NCBI GenBank assembly: GCA_021464245.1
Contig: JADCRB010000013.1
Coordinates: forward strand, 9,478,095-9,542,094
Source of the DNA: Carallia brachiata
Taxonomy: Eukaryota; Streptophyta; Magnoliopsida; Malpighiales; Rhizophoraceae
Length of the DNA stretch: 64,000 nucleotides
Reading direction: 5' to 3'
The notes under the pieces were generated by a model. It was not told the DNA's origin. It saw nothing but the letters and a program-made list of their open reading frames with translations, and ran no database searches. This document shows positions 1 to 10,841 of this stretch, piece by piece (position 1 is the stretch's first letter; each line of letters opens with the position of its first letter). The position numbers and the translations under genes were made by a program.

Positions 1-2331
1 GGATTCGAGGCTCAGACGCGTGGGGGGATTGAAGAGTACTTGGTGCGGGAAACGTATGGTTTGTTATTATTGGGCATAAAGAATATGACGGGCGGGTAAC
101 GCTAGTCAACCAAAAGTTCGTTGTTTTTTGTGCTTTTTGGTTGGGGGATGTTGGGACCCGGTTTGTTTTGACTCGGGTCTCGCACTTTTTGGGAGGTCCC
201 GAGTGACGACGGAATTCAACCGGTGCATTTTATAAATAATTTAAACAGAAAAACATACGAGGCGTTCGCAGATTTTTTTTTTTCAAAAAATTGTACGTGA
301 ATGTGAGAAAATTGAAGTGAGAGTCGACGCGTTTGTATGTTTATACAACTAATTAATTTATTTATATAATAAAATATTTAATTTTTATAATAAAAAAATA
401 AAAAAATTATTTTTAATTTTAATATAATAATTAAACTTTTATTATACAAATACATCATTAATTGTACAAACAAACAAACACGTCGACTCTGCGCTTATAT
501 CCCCTGTTCACATAATTGGATCCTTTTTTTTTCTTTTGACAGTAATTATTAGTTAAAAACATCCGCGTGTGCTTGTGGTTAAGATAGTAACGACATCTTA
601 CTTTTGTGTAATAGATAATGAATTTAAGTTCTAATTTATTTTAAATTAAATAATGAGATTCAACCGTATACTCACATTATAAGATTATAAATAATTTAAT
701 AATATTTTTTAAATTCATAAAGTTTAGTTTTTTTCTCAAAATTAATGTTGATAACCTATTTCGTACACTAATTTAGCACTATCGTCTTCAATGGATTCGT
801 AGATACTTCAAAATATGCGTAGATTTTCTTTTCGACTAAATTGATTGACACTGTAAATGCTGCCAAATTAGTAGCTTTTTGGCGGGGACATGAGTAGACC
901 TATATTTCGGGGACACGTTTGAGGTCTCAAGTTTTGATTTCGATAAGGAGTGTCGCGCGCGAGGTTAACCAGAAAGAAAATAATTAATTTTCATGTAATT
1001 TATAATTTAATAAAATTTTAAATTAAGAAAGAAATATTGAATAGCAATATTCAACTACTAATAAACAGTAAATATTGATATAAATTACTGAATATTAAAA
1101 TTTAAAAAATAAATAAACTATTAAATATTATTAAATAAATTTATAATTAATTTATTGTTATTTAAAACTTAGCTGTTGAAATTATTAAAAAAAAAAAAAA
1201 AGGTGGTGGACCTTTTTCCCTGCGAAAGCTTAAGCTTCATCGGGCCTTTTGGCTGTGAACCAGATTAGATGTTGTCCTATTATTATATTATAGAAAAAAA
1301 AAAAGGATTTTTATTTTGAACTTAAAGTATGGAGATTAATTTACGGCGCCTTTTAATTAATTTATATATCTTACATCTCATTAAAATTACACTTTCTATT
1401 GACATAATATTTCCATGATAATTTGCCATATTTCATTTAGTATTGATTTAAATTTGAATCTCTATACTAATGTTCTCCCGAATAAATAAGAGATTTAAGT
1501 GTTTACACAATATTAAGTTTTATACTTATTAATACTACTATTAAACTTGGAAAAGATTTACTTAGTCTCAACAATACTCTCGTAACGAGTCCTTCCTATA
1601 AAAAATTGAATAAGAATATTAATGATATAAAAATTGATGTTGACTTACCAATATTATAATTAATATATTTATAATTATTTTTGTTCTATTTTAAAAAAAA
1701 AAAATTAAACACACGCCATTCAAGTGGAACTATGTTTATTAAGCTGAGAAAGTCACCGACAGAGAAAATCTTTTTTTTTGTTTTTGGTCAAACCGACAGA
1801 GAAAATCTCATCATTATATGAGCTATTCTTGGGTATGGGCCCGCATTTTCGCGTAAGATTTTGACATGTATTAAGTATTCACTTGAGTTCTCATTATTTA
1901 TTAACAAAATTAAGTTGAAAAATTTTTAAGCGGCAAATTAAATTTGTTCTATGAATGAAAGTAGGATTTTTGTTCTACAAATTTCTCTAAAGTATTAAGC
2001 AAAGACCGGTTGGTTTGACTAACAACAATCTCATTAAATCCGAATCATCAAGTGTTTTGTCAGACGTTGCAGATCTGGCTAAATTTAGACAAAAAATCGA
2101 ACTAAAAGAAGATGGAGGGAAAAAAAAAGGGAGGACTGGAAGAAGCCGAACAACAACTGAGAAAAAAATCGGAAAGTGTTAAAAAAAAAAAAGAAAATTC
2201 CTATAGACCATGTCTAATAATAAAAAATTTATAAGTTATTATAATTCCATGATAATTGCCGACTTCTAATTATTTTGAGAGAAAAATGGAAAATAAGCAC
2301 AAACTTTTTTAAATTCTCATTGTCCTTCCCT

Positions 2332-2646
2332 TTGAATAACCAACATTTAACGTCTAAACGTTTAAATTTTTTTCTATTTGAGGGCTAAATCTTTTAAATT
2401 TTCTATTTAAGAACTATACTTTTATTTTTTGCTATATTCAAGTCCTTTTGTTATAATTTACCATTAACTTTTCCGTTAAACTAAACGAACACAGTGTAAA
2501 ATTAATGAAAAAGTTGACGGTTTGATTACAAAAAGACTTGAATAGAATAAAAAATAAAGGTATAGACTTTAAATAGAAAACTAAAAAAGTTTAGTCCTCA
2601 AATAAAAAAAAATTTAAAGGTTTAGCTCTTAAACATTGATTATCCC
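2332..2646. mobile_element. Long-inverted-repeat MITE, unit A copy
   Basis: A 315-bp palindrome-like element whose arms match over more than 100 bp when one is reverse-complemented. It is flanked by a perfect 9-bp target duplication, TCCTTCCCT, at 2,323-2,331 and 2,647-2,655. A 9-bp duplication is typical of Mutator-like elements. The same insertion with the same duplication is at 36,471-36,785, so it predates the segmental duplication. It has no coding capacity. Related palindromes are at 25,382, 26,405 and about 60,750. Confidence 0.8.
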
Positions 2647-3738
2647 TCCTTCCCTATCCCAACTTGAAGAAATATTTTCTAATCATTTACTGAGCAATTA
2701 TAAAGTCCAATGGTTCAACTTAAGAATCGTAAGTTCACGTCGCTCGGCCAGAAGTGAAGAATTTATAAAATTTCAAAAATGTTTTATAGCCTAACAATAT
2801 ATAATGAATCTTTTAAGGAACAAAAAGAAAAAGAAGATGAAGCAATATAGCCAGACAAAAGTAAGAAATCGATAGATTTACACATTGTAGGACTGATGGA
2901 TACATGACATGCTATTTTTCTTTCTTTACTGATTATATTTATGGCAATTCTATTTTCAAATTTTTTTATTATCTAAGGTAAAAATAATTTAGCAACAAGA
3001 GAATTTGTAGTTAAAAAAATGAATAATTATACAAAATTTTTAAAATTTTAAAATAAGATAGTCAAAAAAATTGAAAAATGAAGTTCTAATAGATATTATT
3101 TATTTTATAGGTTTTCATATACGGACATAGAGAGAGCTGATACGGAGAGAAACACAATTACGTTTTTTTTTTTACATATTGTCAATTGGTTAACCTTTTT
3201 TTTTTTTGTCTGTAGTGGAGATAATAATATATTATTAGAGGGGATGAAGATGAGAGAGGAAACTGAGATTCGAATTTTAATTCTTTCAGTTAAAGACACA
3301 TGTATTTTACTACTCTGTCTAAACTGAAGCATCACATCAACTTCATATTTATTACACAACATAAATTTTTATAGGTGTATATACTTTTTTTTCAAAGAAT
3401 TTATGATATATAATATAACTAAACTTTATGTACAACATATTTATTATTAATATATACAAAAAAAACATAGTACCTTTCTCTCTCCGTATTAGTGTCATGT
3501 GCATCCATGTATTATTTCTATTAATTTAGTTTAGAGAAATATTATATAGTAATATTTAAGTAATAATAAAATAATAATAAATTGATATAAATTGATTGAA
3601 ATTTAAAGAAAAAAAGATAAATTATTAAATATTATTAAATAAATGATATAATTATTTTATTATTATTTAAAGTTAAATTATATAATAAAATTTTTTTATT
3701 TTTCGTTGGAGAATAACACGTGAGAGTGTGATATTTAC

Positions 3739-3890
3739 AAAAGTAAGAACAGAATATTTGCTAACCTTGTTGACAACCGACGACAGCAGTAAAGTAAGGG
3801 CAGAATACGCCCACAAACTTTTGACTTTGTTGACAATCGACAGCAGTAAAGCAATTATTCCGCACAAACTTTTGACTTTACTATTAGATT
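3739..3890. repeat. Degenerate short direct repeats
   Basis: The motif TTGTTGACAAYCGAC followed by CAGCAGTAAAG occurs twice, and ACAAACTTTTGACTTT also occurs twice, in about 150 bp. The same block is in unit B at about 38,350-38,500. The plus-strand frame reads as an irregular Leu/Ser/Lys repeat, but it is broken in unit B, so I do not call it a gene. Confidence 0.5.
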
Positions 3891-4653
3891 TTGGCCAATT
3901 AGGCAGAAGAAAACGCCCACATGCTTAGAAGCATCTATTATCTCTTTGGGTTTACGAAGTGGCTTCACAGGAGTACAAATTGCGGATGCTTGACATGATG
4001 ACACTTCCCCGGAATGAATTTTAAAAAAGAGCTGACCCAGAGGATATGCTTCCTCTGAGCGTACAAGTCACACATATTACATCACTTTTCTTTATGCAAT
4101 CAAATTCAAGATTTTTTTTTTTCTATAAGGAGAGAAATTATGTAACATATATATAAGTGATCACAAACTTATCACACGTGAGCGACTGAAATAGTGAATT
4201 ATAAAAAATATATTAAATTAAAAAAAATTATTTTATATAGTTTTGTTAATTAATTCCAATTTCAAGTCGAACACAATACTCTCAATTTTTGTACATAATT
4301 GAGTTAAACTTTGTTGGCATGTGTCTGGTGTACACACATATTCTTACTCTTACAATTCAAATGCCGCACCACCAGTCAACCAAACCACTTATCTTTATAA
4401 TTATCTAAGGCAGTAAAATAGTGGTAATTTAACATATCTTTTCTTGTATTGATTCAAATTCGATTTCCTATGTTGATGTCCGTCCCCTTTAAATTGGAGA
4501 TTCAAGCAGAGCACAGTATTATAAGTTTAATATTTATTAACACTGTAGTCGAATTTAAAAAAGACTCACTTAAGTCTAGTAATATTAGGATAGGAGGTCC
4601 TTTTCTATAGATTAGATTGAATGAAACAGTCAAAATAAGGGGTTACCATGACC

Positions 4654-7600
4654 CTAATTCACAGATTCGATGATCGATATGTTTGTAATAGATTTTTTTT
4701 TTCATTTAAGAAAAAAACCACTATTGTTTATGGATTCAACAAAACGTGCCAAGAGCTTGATATCGTGTACAGAATTTACTGAGAAAAATTTGTTTTTAGC
4801 CAAAAGAAAAAAAAAAGAAGAGAAAATAAGAATAACATTATATAGTTTTATCAAAAAAAGATTGAGCTGATCCCATATTGAATTCCATGACATTCAATAA
4901 AAGTCGTCAACTCCCTTACGCCTCTGCAAATCAAAATGCAAATGTCAAAAAATAATAATAATAATAATAAATAACAATTTAATAATTACTTGGTACGGGC
5001 TACCGAGCCTTTTCTCAACTTTTTCCATATCATACACAATCTTCTTAACTCATTGTCCTTCTATTGATGTATACGTGTTGGTTCTTTTGGTCCCATAAAT
5101 GTTGATGACAAAAACACCTTTTCACTGTGGCAAACCAACACTAAAAAGCATCGTTGTATTTTATCCTGGACGGAAAAAATTGAACTGAAAGCCGACATTA
5201 CTTATAGATAGATTGATTAAGATGGAGAGCTTTTTAGCCTTTTACTTCAAAAACTTACATTGATTAACGGCTAAAATGACCAAATCGTCTGCGCACGTTT
5301 AGTCCAGTGGAAGGATCAATGGATCATAGCACGGAATGTGCGAAGAGCTTGGTCACATAAATGCGTATAAAAGCGCAGGAAGCTCACAATTTATCTAATA
5401 GCATTCAATGATCAATTTTTTTTTTTATTTAACGCATCGATATTACTGTATATCCGTCGTGTAGTCCAATATATGTTGCAATAAAGCATTTTGATATGTG
5501 AAATGGGTGCACGTCCAGGCTCAAATGGTCAAATGTGTCTGGGCTTTGCGAGATGTAAGCGGGAGAGATATGTTCAGTCGACGTGGAAATATTCAGCTGT
5601 TGTTATCAATCTCAATATAAGCAGATTATCTAATCTCGCTATGTAATATATGGTCCCCAGATTTTCCATAATGACAAAGCTCGCAAGTCGCATCATCCAA
5701 ATTGGGTGGATATGGGGGTCTTATTGGTCCTTTTAAGGCAGCAGACAGGATCCCCCATAATCACAAAGCTTTGCCACCTTGTAGTGAGGTCGAGTTCCGC
5801 ACTAAGGGTCAAAGCCTTTCTGGCTGTCAATGTTACTCATGAAGATCACATGCACAATTACAAAAGACACAATTCTGTCAGCTCGAACCAGGCTCTTAGT
5901 TTGATTGATTGAAATATGTATATTTAATTTCTTAGTACCGAATTCGAATCTTACTATTCCCATCCTTTTAAAAGCTCCCCTTCAACCATTTAGGCTGAAG
6001 CAGACAAAAAAAAAAAAAAAAAACAATTCTGTCTGTCTTCCTAGGCCAATCTTTTTTTTTTTTTTTTTTGAGAGAAAACTTCTTAGGCCAATCTATCTAT
6101 TATTTGATTCCTTTACCGACTCATTAAAAGCACCGCCTTAAATTATCATGACACTCACTTACAAGTTTCAACTTATAATAATTTCATATGTAGGGTGCAA
6201 TTTGGTATACGTACACTCGTACGTTAAGTTATGGAGGCATATATAATATAATAATAACAATTTTTTTTTTCAAGAATAAAACTTTTTTTTTTTTTGTTAA
6301 GAAATCAAGACTAAAACTTACATTTAGATATGTATTATCTTAAACTTTATTTCTAAATTTTATCCGTTAAATCCTAAACTTTAAACTTCTAAATCAAAAA
6401 GCAAAAAAAAAAGCTAAAAAAATTCTTCCCCTGTTTTATACTCTTTGTATGTGTATTGTGGTTTCAAACCCTATTTGTTACTGATCAAATGGTTTAATTA
6501 CCATGTGCAGCTTTTGATTTGGTTGGAGTTATTATTGCTTTACAGGTATGAGGGGCAACAAATTGATGATAATATGAAAAATTTAGAAGCTGAAATTTTT
6601 CATCATCATGTTCTGTTTCAGATTAACCCATAAGAATCCACGGGTTTCCTAGAGCCGAAGCCCCTGCCACTTTCCCTGAGATGGAAGACACACAAGAGAT
6701 TTTTGTGCGATCCTCTTGCTTGATATTGATGATCTTACTGAACAACTAAGTACCAAAGCGTGTCTCTTGTACAAACACTATGCAAACATGTTTCCTCAAT
6801 TGGGCCAACATTTTGATTCATTAAGGAAAAGAAAAAGGCACAATGACGCGGTTTTCATATAACGTTACTTTAAATAAATTAGTATGAGAGTGCTTTAAGT
6901 ATCAGCGATTATAAAAATAGCCTGATTTGGTATTTTTACCTCAATTTGAGATGATAGTAATATTCTGTGATGTCTCAGGATATAGATAATTCAATTTTCC
7001 TCCATGATCTTTTTAAACCATGATTGCATTCTCAACAAACCAAACTGAAATTGTTTCAGTTTGCTGCTGTTTTTGCTCTGCCACCGTTAGAGACATCCAT
7101 GGTTAAAAAAATATAGCACTAGAATTATGCTCCATGCTATCTTGAAACCATTGTTCACAACCCAACAGAAATTTTTTTCTTTTGCTGGTTTTCATCCCTC
7201 ACAAACAATCTCTATTCATTCCACAAGTTTTGCATATCCTACTTAAGTTTGCGTTGGCCGTTCATAGTCGATTTTTCTTATTCTGACCATGCAAAATCAA
7301 TGGCTGCATGTGCCTACATCGGTTACCAACTAATGTAAGATTTATCAGCTAAAGTTTATAGGATAGTCTTAGAGAAAAATTGTGAAACGTTGAGCAATGA
7401 GATTTTTAATTATTGTAATCTACATCTAGACAACTCACTACCTCAATTTGATCAAGTATAAGGTAGATGATTGTCTTCAGGTTGTCCATTTTAGCTAGCA
7501 ATAAAAGTAGGGGGCCGTAGAACCCCTACTTCAAAGGCAAATTTTCTTTTGAAAAAAAGAAAATTCTCTCATTGGCTCCTCTATAGCCACTCATTTAATA

Positions 7601-7749
7601 TCATGTAATTTTTCTTGTCATAACATTATGCTTTGAAAAAAGTTACAAGTTTTTTTTTTTTTTGTACATTAATAATAGTTAGTGATTAGTTTATTAGTAG
7701 TTAGGGGAAATGAACAACATGAATTAAAAGAAATCGTACAAGTAAAAGT
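4654..7749. repeat. Spacer block S, copy A (three copies in window)
   Basis: This roughly 3.1-kb block recurs at 39,281-42,370 (unit B) and 19,205-24,780 (unit C, enlarged by a LINE and a MITE). No recognised gene is present. It contains a TATAAAAG motif near 5,366, a small plus-strand open frame at 6,445-6,633 preserved in all three copies and preceded by a splice-acceptor-like pyrimidine/CAG context, and a perfect 10-bp-stem hairpin (CAAACTGAAA/TTTCAGTTTG) at 7,041-7,063. A frame around 6,695-6,860 could be a decayed exon, but I cannot name the family. Confidence 0.75.
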
Positions 7750-7757
7750 ACCTTATC

Positions 7758-10700
7758 TAGGAGTGGCAATGGGGAGGGTCGGGGACGGGGATGCCACCCC
7801 CGTTCCCCGTATCCGTTTATTAACCCTATCCCCTTCCCCGTCCCCGTCCCCGTCCCTATCCCCGGCGGGTATGAAATTTTAATCCCCGTACCCATACTCG
7901 CTGGGGATCGGGGATCCCCATCCCCGCCCCATACCCGTCCAAAATAAAAATTAAAAAAGTTATATGTTATACTATGACTTCCTCCACCATTTTTCTTTAT
8001 TAAAATTACTTGAGCTATACAATGTATTTACACATCGATGAAAAACAAATAAAAACTCTTATGATTTAATCTCAATTATGAAACCAAATTCTAATAACCT
8101 TGTGTTCTGGATTTCGATTTTCTGAAAAGATATATATTCGAGATTCTTTAGAGGTAAAACTGAGCAAAAAAAAAAACATAATCCCAATCATCTTAGACCA
8201 AAGAGGACATCTATAAGGGAAGTTGAACCGATAAAAATAACTTCATTTATGAAAAATAACAAGAATGACCTGGTGGAAGCGACTAATTGAAGGAGTAACA
8301 TTCGAGTTCCATCTTTCACTTCATCAATTCTTGATCTTCAGTTTGGGAACATTGACTTTCTGCAAAATAGAAAAAATATATATAACATCTAAGATGTTTA
8401 AAATATTTTATGTCCCAATTTCAATTAAATTTTGGAAAAAAACGTATCTCATCGGTGTCAATATCCTCATTTAACACGCAGTCTACTATTTCTCCCATAA
8501 CTCCAATCATACCACCTGTATGAAAAAAAAAACCTATAAATAAATCTCAACAAATAGATATAAAAATATAAATAATGAATAAGTCATAGGAGGATAGTTT
8601 TCCAAAAAGGATTTAATTTTGAGAAGGGAAACCCCCCCCCAAAAAAAAAACTGCCATATCTTACCACTGATACTCCAATTCTGCAATTAATATGCTTTCT
8701 AGCATCAACTTGCTCCTTAAGCTGCTCAAGGTGAAAGTCAACTGGATGTTTATCATCAAATGCCATTTCTGCTGCTGCTTTTAATAATTGCAACTCTTCC
8801 TCAAGATGACGAATTTATGAAGTCCATTCCCCGGTGAAAACCTTTTCCTGATTTTGCAATTTTTCCATCACACATTGTATCTAGTAGAATAAAAAACATG
8901 ACCAAGAAACATCATTAGCATTGATGCTGTACATTTCCAACAACCGGGGGGGGGGGATTAGGCAGCTTGGACATTAGTAACAAGGGTTAAGCACTAATAG
9001 CATATCAATGACATTATACCCTACATAAACACAACAGCAGTTACATTCAAATAATCTTAAATGTACCTCGGATGGCTCCTCACAAAAAGAAGCCACTTTC
9101 TGAACATTCTTCTTGTCTATGTCAGCAGTATTAGCTTCATTTCCACATTCATCCCTTAGTAAGTTCCCTTCTTCAGCAGAACAATTTTCACTTACTGCAA
9201 AAGGTTGTGCATCCCTGCTGAACTCTGGTTTCTCTGGCCCACTGAACAATCCAACTCCATCTGCAGTGTTAGGCAGCTCTGGCGCCACAGCATGAAGACT
9301 AAGATTGTTTAATGTTTCTTTATGATCATTAACATCTAGTCCTTTGTTATTAGCCTCCTCTATCGAGCCCTCCAAATTGTTAGTAAATTCACCTTCTTCC
9401 ATTGGATCCGTAGATCTTTTAGAAGACTCGGAAAGCCTTTCCACCAAGAACGTTATTACCTTAAACAAGTCCTCTTCGGATGGATACAGGAACTGCCGTA
9501 AGTAGCACATATAGTCTGTTCTAAGCATAATTTCAAAACAAAAAGGGTAGCAGCGACCAGAATGATAGGAAAAGGCAGCAAATTGAACAAAAATTAGTTT
9601 ATTACATCAAGTTCCCCATGTCATCCCTTAAAGAACACAAATAAACTGTAAATCAATTACTGTTACAGCGGCAACAAGGTAAACTTATTTTTCTGATTCC
9701 ACCGAGTTCTTAAGAAACTTGAATTGGAAAGGAAAATCTCCAATTATATTCAATCTTAAATGAAAATTTTACCTCGCCCACATCAAAAAGCGAGCATCTT
9801 TACCAAATAACAAACTAAATTCTCACAAAAAAATCATCTTTATTGCTGGACGTAGGAAAAAAATAAAGATAAATCCCAGAATAAAAAAAAAACCCCAAAA
9901 ATTGTTACTTTCTTTGATTTTCTTTCAAGTTTCCCAGCAACCAAACACGACTGGAAAACCAAAATCATGTTATTTCATCAAAGAATCATTTGCACAAGAT
10001 CACACATATGCAACAAAAAAAAAAGAAAAAAAAATGGAAAATACCTTATAGTAGTTCATGTCCCTAGTAAAACCCAGTCTCGTAAAAGCCAAGGCGAGGT
10101 CCGTACAGATCTTGAACTTGTCGACCATTAGATCTGGGAGAGAAGTAGGCAGCAGCGAAGACAACGCCGTTTCATCGATGAGGATCAGGCACTGAGCAGA
10201 GACGGAGACCAAGGCTTCCGGCGTCAAGCCCCAGATCGAAGCGATCCCTTTTGGGATTTCCACTCCGAATTTCTCCAGCGACCTCAATAGCACCATCTCC
10301 TCCTACTCGCACTCAGACTCCGACAACTCCATTGTTAATTTCTTCCTACAACACAAAGCACAAGAAGGCCTGTTTGTTTGCAGAAATTAAATTTACAAAA
10401 CAATTGTTTTCGGGGTTTCCAAAGCTTTCAACTTTTAGTTTTTTCTAAGCATAATTTCACGAATTAAAAAAAAAAAATTGTTTTCGTGCGTTGCGAGGGG
10501 TGTTTGTAGTGTTCTTTCACTTTTTATCCTTTATATGAGTTTGGAGCAAGAAAAAAAAAGGTTAAGTAAAATGACGATAATACCTAAATAAAATATTATA
10601 TATATATATATATATATACATATAAGGATAAAATAATAAATTATTAACGGGGCGGGTGACGGGGACGGGTATGAGGACGGGGATTGCCATCCCCATCCCC

Positions 10701-10833
10701 ATTCCCGTTCCCGCCAAAAAAAACGGGGATCGGGGCGGGGATCCCCAATCCCCGGTCAAACCGACTTGACCCCATCCCCGTCGAGGCAGGGCGGGGCGGA
10801 TACCCACAAGAATGGAGATTTTTGCCATCCCTA
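7758..10833. mobile_element. Non-autonomous hAT-like transposon carrying captured gene exons (Pack-type)
   Basis: The 3,076-bp element is bounded by a perfect 8-bp target duplication ACCTTATC (7,750-7,757 and 10,834-10,841). The left end begins TAGGAGTGGCAAT and the right end, reverse-complemented, begins TAGGGATGGCAAA, matching the TAGgGrTGGCAAA-type termini of plant hAT elements. Both subterminal regions are dense in GGGGACGGGG-like repeats (about 7,770-7,935 and 10,650-10,800), the usual place for hAT transposase-binding repeats. No transposase ORF is present. The interior holds a minus-strand CCDC22-like fragment with its introns. Units B (about 42,370) and C (about 24,775) lack the element, so it inserted into unit A only. 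Confidence 0.88.
8665..10296 (-). pseudogene. Captured fragment of a CCDC22-like gene (three exons)
   Basis: Three exon-like pieces lie in order on the minus strand: 10,045-10,296, 9,067-9,492 and 8,665-8,880, with GT/AG boundaries at the exon junctions. Exon 1 encodes a calponin-homology-like N terminus ending ...DMNYYK. Exon 2 continues FLYPSEEDLFKVITFLVERL, the segment characteristic of CCDC22. Exon 3 encodes the start of the coiled coil (HLEEELQLLKAAAEMAFD, then EQLKEQVDARKH). CCDC22 is a coiled-coil partner of CCDC93 and COMMD proteins in the endosomal CCC complex and is much longer, so the C-terminal two thirds are absent. Damage: a TAA just before IRHLEEE, a frameshift near 8,690, and a TAG shortly upstream of the first ATG used here. 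It lies wholly inside the hAT-like element, so it was copied from a parent gene elsewhere at the DNA level (introns retained). Confidence 0.8.
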
Positions 10834-10841
10834 ACCTTATC

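Larger units (their letters stand above)
1..4653. repeat. Unit A spacer upstream of an off-window ITPK gene
   Basis: The sequence from position 1 matches 34,381 onward with few substitutions until about 4,653 (39,280 in unit B). In unit B this DNA lies immediately 5' of an ITPK start codon at 33,978, so an ITPK gene on the minus strand should begin about 400 bp left of position 1 (inference). The block is AT-rich with many homopolymers and I see no convincing gene. A private stretch at about 1,105-1,335, bracketed by poly(A) runs, is missing from unit B. One MITE (2,332-2,646) is shared with unit B. Short ORFs here are not conserved in frame between the copies. Confidence 0.85.

Noticed and set aside
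3105..3362. 85-codon minus-strand frame upstream in unit A
   Set aside because: AT-rich, no domain, shortened by indels in unit B (37,318-37,500), so not under coding constraint.
7682..7935. Pro/Ser-rich ORFs at the left end of the hAT-like element
   Set aside because: They are translations of the GGGGACGGGG-type subterminal repeats and exist on both strands.
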